Below are positions 32,690 to 43,869 of a stretch of 64,000 nt of DNA, in pieces. Source of the DNA: Hyposmocoma kahamanoa. Lineage: Eukaryota; Arthropoda; Insecta; Lepidoptera; Cosmopterigidae. The notes beneath the pieces were generated by a model that was not told the DNA's origin, searched no databases, and saw only the letters and a list, made by a program, of their open reading frames with translations. Position 1 is the first letter of the stretch. Each line of letters starts with the position of its first letter. The stretch spans positions 5,605,339 to 5,669,338 of the forward strand of contig NW_020654229.1 of NCBI RefSeq assembly GCF_003589595.1. The letters are read 5' to 3'. Position numbers and translations under genes: made by a program.

Positions 32690-32990
32690 TTATCATTATT
32701 AATACAAAGATCGAACACTCAGAAAAAATTCCTTCGATCCGGCCGGATTCGCACCGAAGTCTTCTAGCATACCGAGGCAGACGATATACCAACTAACCCA
32801 CGGAACGAACCAGCGGACCTCACGAATTTTTCTATGTGCTATTTGTGACTTTGTATTTGGTTTTTTTAACGACTTTTTAGTCGTAGAGCCATCTACGAAA
32901 GTTTTATCACCCAGTTAGATACCTTTACAGCTACCGGCCCTGGCGAGACATCTCGCTATTCAATGTATTTTAAATTTTTATTGAATAGAT
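32690..32990 (-). repeat. Repeat R4 with a tRNA-like core
   Basis: On the minus strand, cgtgggttagttggtatatc (A box) and cttcggtgcgaatccggccg (B box) are about 45 bases apart. They are embedded in the R4 body (catagaaaaattcgtgaggt, tacgactaaaaagtcgttaa), which is shared with 7128-7385. This is a tRNA-derived short retroposon rather than a functional tRNA, because no paired acceptor ends are visible. Confidence 0.6.
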
Positions 32991-33004
32991 ATTCAATTAT
33001 TTTT

Positions 33005-33150
33005 TATGAAATTGCTCCACTAGTTTCTTATGATTAATAATGCAAAGATCGAACACTCAGAGAAAATTCCTTCGATCCGGCCGGATGTATTAATTAATTA
33101 TAACAAACTAGTGGAGTAATTATATGAAAAATAATTGAATATCAATTCAA
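33005..33150. repeat. Foldback containing an R4 fragment
   Basis: attgctccactagtttctta and aacaaactagtggagtaatt are inverted arms. Between them is gatcgaacactcagagaaaa and tccttcgatccggccggat, the R4 end. It looks like an R4 piece captured inside a palindrome. Confidence 0.55.
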
Positions 33151-33204
33151 TAAACTTTAAAGCTATAATGTTTAAACGTTTATAAAATTAAGCAGTTTTT
33201 CCCA

Positions 33205-33325
33205 GCTCTAGTGCTGTGCGGCGGGTATACGCCGCGCTAGCGTTGCGTCGCGGTCGCGCGGACGTCGTATCGACGCTGTGCGTCCGTTAAGCAAAGACGC
33301 TAGTGTGGGCGGTCTCTTACCCTTT
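33205..33325. other. Short GC- and CpG-rich island
   Basis: The segment gtgcggcgggtatacgccgc then gctagcgttgcgtcgcggtc is far richer in CpG than its flanks and contains a gcggcg/cgccgc hairpin. An antisense R2 end (ccaaggagctctactg) abuts it at about 33340. It may be a TE terminus like the CpG-rich element at 51728; no gene is seen. Confidence 0.4.
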
Positions 33326-33544
33326 AAAACTCTTTTCCAAGGAGCTCTACTGAAACAAAACTTGAAAATTTACTGCATTTTTTTGTTATTTCGTCCATCT
33401 GTTTTAAGGTATTCGTGAATTATGATACTATATTTGGTAAGTACAAGGGCCAAGAACAAATTAAGCTTCACACGTGAGATTTAAATTGAACTCTAACCAG
33501 CTTGTAATAAAAACGATTTATATTGTCAAGCTTGCTGAATACCG

Positions 33545-33650
33545 AAGCCGTCAACCGATTGGTCGAATTTCCAATTGCATATCACGTGATATTTAAGTGC
33601 TGTGATTGGCCAGGTCCAGTTGCATTCCTAATTCAAAATAAAACAAAACA
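33545..33650. repeat. Dispersed repeat R8, copy 2
   Basis: Same words and order as 26243-26345 (catatcacgtgatatttaag, gtgctgtgattggccaggtc). 33651-33889 shows nothing recognised. Confidence 0.45.
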
Positions 33651-33889
33651 AGAAATACTTTTTAAATGAGGTAACGCAATGATGAAAAGTGACATAGTTA
33701 AGTTATTAAGTTAGATAAGATCGTGGGAACCATGCTCAGCAGTTATGGGAACGCGTTGACGTAATGTTTAAGCAAAAATGCTGGTTCATAAAACAAAGAT
33801 AGATAGAATCAGTCGTGAAAACGGTGGACTGCGAGGTGTACGATAGGTTAAGTACTAACAATACAATCAGACAACTCATTACACTAAGG

Positions 33890-34050
33890 GTCGTATTCTA
33901 GAACTCTACTCAATGCTCAAGTCAGGATTTGAGTATGGTTTAAAGCACTCGAAATCATACTCAAGTCCCTGCCATTAGAGTCGTATTTCCTGTGCTTGTG
34001 TTTCCAGTGCAATCCTGACTTGAGCATTGAGTAGAGTTCTAGAATACGAC
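33890..34050. mobile_element. MITE with perfect 40-bp TIRs
   Basis: Left arm 33890-33929 (gtcgtattctagaactctac then tcaatgctcaagtcaggatt) and right arm 34011-34050 are exact inverse copies. The 81-base centre contains a second weaker palindrome (gagtatgg/ccatactc-like). Flanks actaaggg and tctgaggg may be a decayed 8-9 bp target duplication. Long TIRs plus 8-9 bp duplication suggest a Mutator-like origin, tentatively. A partial copy is at 60909-61005. Confidence 0.8.
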
Positions 34051-34714
34051 TCTGAGGGTCGTAAGGGTCTGCTAAGTTTAAATCATTTGGTTTTCTGCTA
34101 AAGGAGTAGTAGCTTGTCAGTGGCTTGATAGCCTTCGTGTACTTAGGTATATAAAATACATTATGTATATTTGTATATATGAATATCTATCACGCAATCA
34201 AACTATTATATATTATTTATGTATATGCATTTTATATCGTGTCAACCCCATCTATACTTCGTTTCAATCCATTTTAATAATATTGCAATATTTTTTATAA
34301 TCATGCCTGTACTTGTGTTCGCTTTTTACAATATTTTAGTTCGGGTTATATTATCCAATTTTTATCCAATATAAAATCCATAATTGTTGTGTTGTGAGCC
34401 ATATTTACATTGCATTTATATCCTCGCAAAAAATTACATTGCATTTATATCCTCGCGAAAAAATTGTATGTATCACGGACGGTAAACAAATATGTAACTC
34501 GAGTTACTCAAGCCTTTGACTTCGGGCTTCTAATAGACCCTCGTTAGTAATTTCTAATTTATCATCCTTAATCATAGTACTATTTTACTTCCCATTCTCT
34601 AAAAGTACTTATTAATAAATAGAAAACCACTGTGGGACTCGGACATGTGCATTTAGCTAAACAAAAGGTAAGGGAAACAGAATTATAGATTATGGAAAAG
34701 GTGCGTAATTTCAT
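34051..34714. other. Nothing recognised
   Basis: AT-rich. It contains a short tandem of cattgcatttatatcctcgc at 34410-34457 (two units). Confidence 0.4.
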
Positions 34715-35190
34715 CGAGTATGTAACCAGAAATACAGACGAAATAAGGGCCACCCATCCCTGGCAACTAATCAAGCAAATGAGTATTATATCACTTTTAA
34801 ATGTCAACTCTCGTTTGCACTGAAATCACAAATTAGAAAACTGAAATGGTACAGCGCCAGCAACTGACCTGTGTGTACGTCTCCGTATATTCCAAAAATA
34901 TTGTGTATTTATTGTAATAAAAATAATATCTCTAACTATCAGGGACTGTTCCGTTCGGAAGTGTGGGAAAAACAGCAAAACATCTAATTACAAAACAAAC
35001 GGAATCACATTTCATCGGTAATTAAATATTAAATACGTAATTTTTCAATTTTCGTCCATTGTAGCAAAGCTCAAGTTAAACTAGTCGATTTGAAGTGAAA
35101 TAATTGGCGACACCTGTCAATTGTTTGGAATTCGGGCTGGCCAACCGGAGCGCAGTTGTCACCGTAATGATTTGGCAGAATAGTTTTCAT
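34715..35190 (-). mobile_element. TIR element X, copy 4, truncated by a retrotransposon
   Basis: The intact end cgagtatgtaaccagaaata is at 34715. The body runs antisense to copy 1 and stops at ttggcagaatagttttca, about 30 bases short of the second terminus, where the reverse-transcriptase fragment begins. The missing terminus is not found on the other side of the retrotransposon. Confidence 0.65.
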
Positions 35191-36090
35191 GCCTTAAATT
35201 TTTAAAAATAAAAGTCAATTTTCGAACTTTTTGGGCAAGATTTGAAATATGTTCGTCAAACAACATATTTTTGTCCAGCGTGACACCAAGATATTTAATA
35301 CTCTTCGTATTTTCTATGGGCGTACAGGCACAGTCTGAATCCAATGAGCTGAAACAGGAGTGAGCAACTATGCAGTGGCGAGTATTATCCAGTGTGCAAT
35401 CATTACGTATGGAGAACGTCATATATTTTGATTTAGACACATTTAAAGTTAAGGTATGCAAAGCTAGCCAGTGACAAATTATATTAAATCCTCTCTGTGC
35501 TGAGGCAAACACCGAATCCCAAGTGTCTCCGAAAAACGTAAGTGTTGTGTCATCGGCGTATGTAATGATTTTGCAATTCTCAATTTTGATGTCACACAGG
35601 TCATTAATATAGCAGAGAAACAGAGAGGGACCAATAATGCTTCCCTGAGGCACACCGAAACCCATCGAACACTCATCACTCACGACATTGTCAATTTTTA
35701 CACGTTGGGAACGATCGGAAATATAGCTCTGCAACAATCGCAACTGTTTGCCCCTAACTCCTAGCTTTTCCAGTTTTGACACAAGTATGGGTAGAGATAC
35801 TGCATCAAAGGCTTTTGCCAGGTCTAAGAAGATAGTGAGACATTTTTGTTTACTATCTAGTTTTTTGACAATAAAGTCTACTAATAAATGCACTGCATCA
35901 CTTGTAGACCTACCTTCCCTAAATCCAAATTGAGCCTCTGAGATAAGGTTTTTTGATTTCAGAAACCCGATCAACCTAGAATTGATAATTTTTTCCAGTA
36001 GTTTGGATAATGAAGGCAGAATAGAAATCGGCCGATAATTGGATATACAGTCTCTCTTCCCACCCTTGTGAATCTTGTGAAAATGTGAAT
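35191..36090 (-). pseudogene. Non-LTR retrotransposon reverse transcriptase fragment
   Basis: The minus-strand frame covers RT blocks in order: HKGGKRDCISNYRPISILPS, QFGFREGRSTSDAVHLL, IFLDLAKAFDAV, GFGVPQGSIIGPSLFLCYIN and the catalytic TYADDTT, then the thumb start. The active-site pair DD is intact. The 3' part of the ORF is lost at the junction with element X. Upstream it joins the endonuclease fragment through a frame change and a deletion of the linker. It belongs to a Jockey/CR1-like clade by style. Confidence 0.85.
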
Positions 36091-36670
36091 GTTTAATAAA
36101 ATGGCATCATGATCGGTAACGGCCGAAGACAGAATGAATGTTTGTGACGAAAATTTAGTTTTAATAATAATATGATCCAAGCAACTGTTACCCCTAGTAG
36201 GTGAGTTGAAAGCAGGAATCATCCCGTGATATGAAAGAACATCTAAGTAGTTTGAAGAATTTTCATTACTTTCAGAGATATTGATATTAATATCACCCAC
36301 AAGTATTATATTTTTAAAAGATGCAAGATCAGAGAGCACAACGGAGAGTGAAGACAGAAAGTTATCAGTGTTTGCAAAGGAAGAGGGACGGTACACAGCC
36401 AGTAATGCGATCTCGTTACCAACTTTGATTAGAAGACAGTTAGCGTCCAACAACCGAGGCTCCTCCACTCTAAACTTCAGCCTATCCTGGACCATAACCA
36501 CTACACCATCATTTTGGTTGTAGTTATAAGTTGTTCTAAATACAATAAACTTATGTAAATATATTGTGGGGAATGGGACATGGATTGCCTGGAGTTCGGA
36601 TAATATGAAAATATTGTGATCAATGAAAGGACGGATGAAAAAGACATGATTTGGACCCCCACAAGCTCTA
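36090..36670 (-). pseudogene. Non-LTR retrotransposon endonuclease fragment
   Basis: The minus strand reads NQNDGVVVMVQDRLKF, LLIKVGNEIALLAVYRPSSF, FKNIILVGDININI and LDHIIIKT, ending at VTDHDAILLNI. These are conserved blocks of the APE-type endonuclease (YRPP, GDxN, DH). The conserved SDH is DH within TDHDA. The N-terminal portion decays near 36670. It belongs to the same dead element as the RT fragment, with an internal deletion at about 36090. Confidence 0.75.
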
Positions 36671-36739
36671 AATTTTACTTTATACTTCTTTTTTATTTAG
36701 TATGGACATGCGTAAGGTTTTCGTATACAAGTTTAATTT

Positions 36740-37152
36740 TTGTCATACGCAAGTTTCGCCATCTACAGTGTTAAATATGTACCACGGTGAGAGCTCTGAA
36801 GAGTTATTCAACCTTATCCCTTCCTCTGCTTTCCATCAGCGGACCACCCGTGCCGGACTGCGTTGCCACAGTTGGACGGTCAGTTCAATACCGTCCCGCA
36901 CTAAAAAGTTTGGCAATTCGTTTTTATGCCGAACCATCAAATTGTGGAACCAACTCCCGGCGCATGTATAACATCGGGTCCTTCAAACGTAGTGTGAAGA
37001 AGCATTTGGCCAGACCGGCAAAATGATAGTGACGGAGTGAAGATATTTGTGTTTTCCATCCGTTACTCTCATCTCTGGACTGTATTCGCACTTTCCATCA
37101 GGCGCGGTGCAGTCATTTTGCCGAGTCACAATTAAAAAAAAAAAAAAAAAAA
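36740..37152 (+). pseudogene. Non-LTR retrotransposon C terminus with poly(A)
   Basis: The frame reads YHGESSEELFNLIPSSAFHQ, RTTRAGLRCHSWTVSSIPS, RTKKFGNSFLCRTIKLWN and QLPAHV, shifts once, then YNIGSFKRSVKKHLARPAK and stop. A 3' UTR with gcactttccatcaggcgcgg and an A20 tract (37133-37152) follows. It is related to 23398-23805. The single frameshift and long poly(A) suggest moderate age. Confidence 0.8.
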
Positions 37153-37600
37153 ACTGAAGTTAATTTGTGAATCGATTTGGATGATTCGTTTTTTGTTTGA
37201 AAGAGGGTATCTCAGTGTTGCTCCCATTTAAATTTGAAGAAAATATATCACCTCTAAGGGTGCCCAACTAGGGGATGAATCCAGTTTCGCGCACTTCCGT
37301 TACCTTACCTACTTCTGCCGCCAAGCAGTAATGAGAACATTACTACGTTCCGGTATGGAACAGTAAGGGTGCTGGTGAAATTACAGGCACATGGGACTTA
37401 TCAACTTACGACACACGGTGACGGGCGTAGTGGCAGTGCCCCTCAGATCTTTGCAATTTAAAGTGTCGCTTATCACCAGGCGCATGACTTGTTCGTCCCG
37501 TCACCTGATATTATAAAGAAAAAAACAACAGATTTCAACAAACTTGGCAAATAGATGTAATTCCACGAAAACTTTGTGGTCAGGTTTTTTTTTATAAAAA
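37153..37600. repeat. R1 fragments flanking antisense R2
   Basis: 37153-37305 is sense R1 (tgtttgaaagagggtatctc, gaagaaaatatatcacctct, ggggatgaatccagtttcgc). 37306-37515 is antisense R2 (gccgccaagcagtaatgaga, gcacatgggacttatcaact, gacttgttcgtcccgtcacc). 37520-37600 resumes R1 (ttcaacaaacttggcaaata). R2 therefore inserted into R1. Confidence 0.65.
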
Positions 37601-37604
37601 AGTT

Positions 37605-37777
37605 ATAATTCGACAGTTGAAAGGCAAAATGGGATAAGCGACACCTTTGGGTCATTTTGAGTTATATATACCGTTGGAATCAGAAATATCAGCTCATTCC
37701 AACGATATATATAACTCAATATGACCCAAAAGTGTCGATTGTCCTAACCCATTTCGGCCTTTCAAGCGTCGAATTAT
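37605..37777. mobile_element. Foldback element, ~75-bp arms
   Basis: Left arm: aattcgacagttgaaaggca ... gtcattttgagttatatata ... cgttggaat. Right arm: attccaacgatatatataac ... tgacccaaaagtgtcga ... gcctttcaagcgtcgaatt. The arms are imperfect inverses separated by about 15 bases. Non-coding. Confidence 0.7.
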
Positions 37778-38386
37778 TTAATTTTAGTGTTGTAAAAGCA
37801 CTTTTAACCTTTGATCACAAGTAGCCTTATTTATACCAAAGGGTAGGTTATTAGTAATTAAAAAACGTGCGGCTATTTGGCAATGTATTGCTGTTATGAA
37901 GCCATGTAGTTATATAACAAAATTATCTCAAAACTGGTTAATTCGAACTCAATACCGTCAAGTAAGTCTCACTAAGCCTTGACCTCTATGCAATGCTCTG
38001 ACCACACAGAGACGACAACGATCCGGAGCCGTGATTTTTTTTAAATTTTTGTTCTTTTCCCTCCTATCGATACTCGCTTCTGACTGGTTAATAAATAACG
38101 TTTCTGATTGGTCAGTGTGTGACCAAACAAAATCGTCCGCCTTTTTAATTTGGAGCATCGTAGCGTCATCTCTTTAAAGTCGTTAGAACTAAAAAAAGTA
38201 TTTAAAATCGTTTTATCTGTTTTATCGACTGAGAGGCTATATATAGTGTTAAACTGACGTAAGGTTTTCGTGCTTCGAAAGTAGAACCCCAGGACCGGGG
38301 AGAGTTGGCTTGGAGTGGACTCATATCCAGCAGTGGATGTGTGTAAGCTGATGATGGCAAAAACCTCATCAGACGTAGTCTTGTTA
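37778..38386. other. Nothing recognised
   Basis: Open frames on the minus strand here (up to 124 codons) show no motif or splice context and overlap the R1 boundary. Confidence 0.4.
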
Positions 38387-38858
38387 ACCGACTTCAAAAA
38401 GGAGGAGGTTCTCAATTCGACCGTATGTTTTTTTTTTTGTATGTATGTTACGCGATAACTCCGGTATTTGTGAACCGATTTTCATGATTCTTTTTTTGTT
38501 GGAAAAAGGGTACCTCAGAAGTGTTCCCATTTAATTTTGAAGAAAATCATCCACCTCTAAGGGTGGCTGTTCACGCATGAAGATTAATTTTTACAAATAG
38601 CGCCAAAATTTTATTATAAGGAGCAATTATTTTAATGGTTGATTTTGCTATTCTCCAATTCATGGCGTTTTTCTCTCTCAATATACTTTGAGTAGTGAGA
38701 ACCGATTTTTATTATCTCCAGTGTCAAGTCCCGTATAGTGGCGAACTAGGGGATGAATCCGGGTTTGCGCACTTTCCGGTAACCGATTTCAATAAAACTT
38801 GCTAATTCTACGTATTTTTGAGGTCGGTTTTTTTAGTACTCTGTACTGAGATTATTTT
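38387..38858 (+). repeat. Dispersed repeat R1, complete copy
   Basis: It starts accgacttcaaaaaggagga and ends gtttttttagtactctgtac, with every internal word of the 691-1139 copy. It is the best reference copy in the window at about 470 bp. Confidence 0.8.
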
Positions 38859-40659
38859 TAATTTAGATTTTGACCGTGACTTCCCAGAATTCAATAGTCT
38901 ATGTCGTTTTTGTCATGCATATGCCGTTGTCGGCTGTCAACAGACTCTATTGACAGACGACGAAGTGTGACTGATTGGAGTTTTATGTAAATCGTAAATG
39001 CCCGTAACATTTTTATGCTTTGTTTATGAAACAAAGTGTTGACCAAATTGCGTTCTAATAATTTATTTCAATAACTTGAAATTATCTGAAATATAAACCT
39101 GACAATTTTAAATCCTTTAAGTTTCAAGCCTTTGTCGAGTATCTTTTTTTTACGATGCCATGTGACGGTTAGACTATGACGAATATGACGAATGTGACGA
39201 GACGAAGAAATCGTGCGCCTAGTTATAAGCCACACGCTGCCCGTAATAATTAACCCTTATGGATGAATGTCCGAAATAAAGGCTTCGAAATTGAATTAAA
39301 ATTGTAACAGAACTTGATTGAACGTGTAATCGTGTGATCTCGGAGCAGCAGGTCGATTCAGAACCTTACGATAACTCAGTTGTCGACCGATTTCTTTTCA
39401 TTTTTATTCACAACACCCGAATCGAACATCAAACTGTCGTGTTCGAAACCGTACCGAAATGACGTCACACCCGTACGATTACTCGAACTTCTCGACCGGC
39501 AAAGCTACAAACGTTATTCAGAACACAGTTATCGGATGAAAGTTACCGAACGTCCCATTGTTTACAAAGCAAGAATGTAATCAGAGAATAAATCCAGATG
39601 GATTTTGTTCATTTTTATTAATTTATTTTAATGCAAGACTAATGCATTCCCATATTATAAACTTTTAAAGTCTTAAAAATGTATATAACAGGATTCTTAT
39701 TTTTCTTATAATCTATATCACCGACTAACTCCGTAAACGCTGTTAGATAACAATATCCTATCCGAATCGTACGTTTAACTCGGAATGTTCTGAATAGCTC
39801 GGAAAGCGTCTTTCGATTCGAGAACGATATCCAATCGAATGATCCGGTTAAAATATCGAAGAGTTCTGAACTCGGGTCCTGAAGCTCGAAACAAAAGCGT
39901 TTGTGGGTAACGTACTGCGGATGGCTAATAATCGTTTTGATTTCGTACGCAGCTGCGGTTGTATATTTTGGGAGTAGGCATCGTGGTTGCTTGTCAAAAA
40001 TATATTAATTACATTTGTATCGTCTGAACCCGAATTTGCTTCCGATTGATATTGGTGCATTTTCGCCTGGTGGTAAGCGACACGACTATCTATAGCATTT
40101 TTAGTGTCACTTTGAGCTTTAAATCGCAAAGATCTGCGTCCTGATTTTTATACAAATCGGAATCAGGTAGCCCATCCGAGTCTCCAAATCAGATGAGTTT
40201 CTGAGCGAGAAGATGAACCTGATCCCTACTATATTTTTCTAATTTGTGAGTTAAATCAACTATTGTCCCGATTAGAAATGTCACAAGTTTCCGATCGGCC
40301 AGTTGTGAATTGCAATTATGCGCCTTGACTCGGAAAAGACGCAGTCTCCGATCGGGAGAGGCAATCAAAATCAAGCTGCTGAGGAGCATTACCACTTTGC
40401 CCGGAAGTTGATAAATCCGATGTGCTTGTAATTTCAGCACACTTAGCCTTCAAAATCGGGATGTAGTAAATGCTCATAAGACTATGCTCAGAAGCTTGGC
40501 GGCAGAATTGGTAATGGCAAATTTCACATTAAAAAGTAATTGATTGGAGGTCAAGCGCCACTTCGGGTCGCCAAGACAGCAGAGTAAGTAAGTAATTACA
40601 TTATACGATTAGTAAACGTTAAAAAAAACAATAACAATACCGATGATAGTACACTTTAT
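38859..40659. other. Gene A downstream flank, mostly unrecognised
   Basis: Two degenerate R2 patches are visible (39195-39240, gacgaagaaatcgtgcgcct; 40062-40135, gcctggtggtaagcgacacg). 39330-39870 has less AT-rich composition with many tcgaa/ttcga words but no supported exon. Nothing else is recognised before the 3' end of gene A. Confidence 0.4.
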
Positions 40660-40660
40660 T
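40655..40660 (-). terminator. Poly(A) signal of gene A overlapping the stop codon
   Basis: On the minus strand AATAAA starts on the last base of the TAA stop codon (40660-40662). A GT-containing stretch (gtgtactatc) follows. The 3' UTR is therefore probably only about 20 nt. Gene B has the same arrangement with ATTAAA. Confidence 0.6.
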
Positions 40661-43600
40661 TAAAAATTTCTTTTACGAGACTTATTTTTTCTTTTCTGTG
40701 ATTTACAATATCGTAATATCTTCAGCAAATCAGGGTTTCTTAATAAAGTATTTTTGAGACGTGACACGTGCGTTTGATTTTTTGAAGCTTTTGTTGGTTG
40801 TAACACTACATTTTCTTTATTACTTGAAATCTCTTTACTGGAAGTTTCCTTTGAAGATCTTTCATTTGCAATCTCTTCACCGTCACTTTCAGTTGAAGTC
40901 TCTTCATCGTCTCTTTCAGTTGCAATCTCTTTACTATAAATCTCTTTTGTTAATTTTTCTTTATTATGCTTCGTTGGTTTTACCTCCCATGCTCCAGGTT
41001 CGATGCTTGATTTTCTACTTTCGATGGAAACTTCCCTACTATGTGTAATTTTTTTGTTAGGTGATTTTTCGTTACTATTGGCAATTTTTGTGAGTGAATG
41101 TGAATTCTTTGTATTATTTATTTTCTTGATTGCATTTGTAGTAGAAATTTCTCTATTCGTAGTACTTTTTGCTTGAAAACCTTCTTCTAAGTTATTAATC
41201 AAAACTTCTAAATCTTTCATATTATTGTCCTTTGACTGTTGATTATCAGCTTTATTTTTTTCCCTAGCGCTATGTTTTTTATAATTCAGTAATAATTTAC
41301 CCATGATTTCAGTCTGTTGTCTTAAAGAGTCGAAAACTTCTGGATTTTCAGAAATGTACTTTGGATCTATAATGTCTTCATCATTATTGCTTTGTAGTTC
41401 TACTGTCTCTGGTAATCTTGAAGTGGTTTTGTTTTTATTCGACTGTTGAGATAGTAGTATATAGTTTTCGTTTAATACTTTTCCAATTAGATCTAAATGT
41501 GGTATGCTTGTCCATTTCTGGTCTATGTTTTTAACTCTATGGGGCTGAATTACGTCGCCCACTTTTTTCTCTTTTTCTTCGTATGCTTCGATTTCTAAAT
41601 GTCTTGGTGTAGAAGTAATTGTCTTTTTACGTTCCATAGTAAATTTATCTAATGTTTTTTTAATTTTGTCAAATGTGGCTTTTTTGTTTTGAATAAACCC
41701 CGAGTCGTCTTGTAGTTCCAAGTCATCCTTATTTATTTGTAATTGTAGTGGCTTGTATGATTTATTATCAAGTTTTAATGTTGTAGTTTTAGCATGTTTT
41801 GTAGTGATATCCATTTCAACATGAGTGGTGGCAATCTTTGGCGGATTATTAAAAGTATTTAGAAATTTAGTTGATCTAAGACTAGGAGCTTTCGAAGTAA
41901 CGTGTTCATTTATTGTCGATGTTTTATACCTTTGAGTCTGACTTCTGGCATTTCGTGTTTGAATTTTATTATTGAGGTGTGATTCTATAAACACTGACTC
42001 TGTCAAATAAGTTCGATTTACAATGGGTAGTCCGGTTGTCTCTCTTTGTGTTTTGTTAGAAGTATTGTTTTTACTGAATTCACTCAACTTCTTCAAAGTT
42101 TCTAAAGTGTTTTGTAGTTTTTTTATTTCGTTGTCTATTTTGCCGGCCGGTATAGGATTTTCACCGAAATATCTCGAGAATTCCGGGCCCAAGATTGATA
42201 TCAATTTTGGAAAAACATTTTCTGTGTGCTCCTTAGCTAACTTAGGATCTATGATGTATTGTTTTATTAGCGTATCTATTCCCAATGTATCTGTACTGTT
42301 GGTTACATGTAAATCTCTCTCAGCTTTACGATAGGAAACATTACCTTGTACTTGTGAAAAAATACTTGTGAAATCCTTTATGGTATTATTATCAATATTA
42401 TATTTAAGGGTTTCAATAATTTGTGGCTGATAGTGTTCGACAACATTGTTGGGTATTTTTATACGCGCGTCTAGGTATTCTTCGTTTTTGTTTACTATAC
42501 CTCTTCGTGTGTCATCAAAAGCAGTATAGCTATTTTTAATTGGATTTACCTTGACTTGCCGTTCGACTACGCTATGCCCTTTTGATATTGGGATACCATA
42601 TTGTTCATATATATACGACTTAACATCTTCACCACCTTCAAAAACACCCTTTTCAAGTCCTTTCAATTCGCTGGGTTGATTGCTATAATGTAATTTGAAA
42701 TATTTTTCCAAATTGTTAAATTGGTTTTGTGGAGAAATACCCTTGGAAATAGTATCAAGGTGTGAAGAGTACACAGGATCAGGCGCATGAAAATGCAGTG
42801 GTAAATTATCACTTTGGTAAACCGGTATAAACTTTGGCAACGTATGTTGTGGGGGCAAAATTGGGGGTGGCAAAGGCACTTCACTGATTTGGAATTGTCC
42901 TAACACAGGTACATGATATTGTATGGGTAGAAATCGAACATTTTCGTTTTCAATTGTATGCTCTGTATTAGCTCTAAAATGAACATCAGATTTATTTTCG
43001 ATGTTGAAACCAGGCACAGTTCTTTTTGGTAAATTTTCTGTATCATTTTTCTTTTCTCCTTTTATCTCTGGATATAAATTCTTAGTTGTATGTTTATTGT
43101 TATTATTTGCAATAGTATATTGAGTTGGTATATTATCATTGTGCTTGGTCTTGTCATGATCATTGTCTTTTTTTGATATTTTGACTTTCAATTTAAAACC
43201 TGGTTTGTTATTATGAATAGTGTCATTCTTTTTATTAATAACAACACTTCTAGTAAAGTTATTTTGCGCTGATCTTATTGCTTCATCTAGATATTTCAAT
43301 CGAAGTTTAGTTACACGTGATTCATATGTTGGTTTTATGTTTGTTCTCAAAAATGTCGGTTTCAACTCACTATAGTTCAGTGTTGGCAATAGAGGTTCAA
43401 TTACTTTATCATCATTATTTACATATTCCAACAGTTGATTAGAAGGAAAATCAACCAGTGTGTCGTTATTGCCAGTATTTAATTTAACGCTTATCGTTAA
43501 GTTAGCTAATCGCCTAAGTATATCCTCAGCTATACTTTTAGGTACGCCTACATAATTTAATGTATTTCTTTTAGCAACTTCTTTGGATAAAGTTGGTACT

Positions 43601-43685
43601 TTAATGTTATCGTCGACACTCGGTGCGAGAATATGTTGTGTTTTTTCAATTATATTCTGTCTTTTGTACTCCGCACAGTGTATTG
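40660..43685 (-). CDS. Gene A, exon 2: large secreted low-complexity protein, unknown function
   Basis: Exon 2 supplies residues 14-1021 when joined to exon 1 (46372-46411). I recognise no known domain. The exon opens after a good acceptor (cgtaatttcag): two bases complete a Thr codon, then IHCAEYKRQN. An ATG at the usual place is lacking; the in-frame run continues upstream only to the acceptor, which shows exon 1 is elsewhere. The protein is Asn/Lys/Ser/Thr-rich, with about ten N-glycosylation sequons (NLT, NFT, NVS, NST, NKT, NRT), a Pro-rich stretch at about 269-319 (VPLPPPILPPQ) and an acidic Ser/Glu repeat at about 921-971. Blocks shared with gene B: 62-80, 482-528, 691-702, 784-820 (NPEVFDSLRQQTEIMGKLLL) and 989-1021. 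Cysteines are very few. Inference: extracellular, disordered and probably glycosylated. Alternatives: a structural matrix, glue or seminal protein. Host gene rather than transposon, because no enzyme domain is present and the paralogue has conserved splicing. Confidence 0.85.
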
Positions 43686-43869
43686 CTGAAATTACGAATG
43701 TACATTATTGCATAAAACAGGAAATAACCAGAAGCTGGATCAGTATAAATATGGAGACCGAGTCGCAGGCCGTTACTATCGTGGCGCAAATAGAGTGACC
43801 CCTGAAGATCTGCTAGATTTGTAAGCGGTAAAAAATTAGCAGTTCTTTATAGGTGAAGTCCAGTGGGCC

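Noticed and set aside
32725..32825. Possible tRNA gene on the minus strand
   Set aside because: A- and B-box-like words are present but embedded in repeat R4, and no paired acceptor ends are visible.
37958..38415. Minus-strand frame of 124 codons
   Set aside because: It starts inside repeat R1 and shows no motif, splice sites or conservation signal within the window.
40761..42334. Plus-strand open frames of about 95-103 codons
   Set aside because: They lie antisense within gene A exon 2 and reflect its biased codon composition.
43432..43713. Gene A beginning at an internal non-ATG codon near 43431, or upstream of 43686
   Set aside because: The frame stays open to a strong acceptor at 43687-43686, and no ATG lies between; the phase matches exon 1 at 46372-46411.
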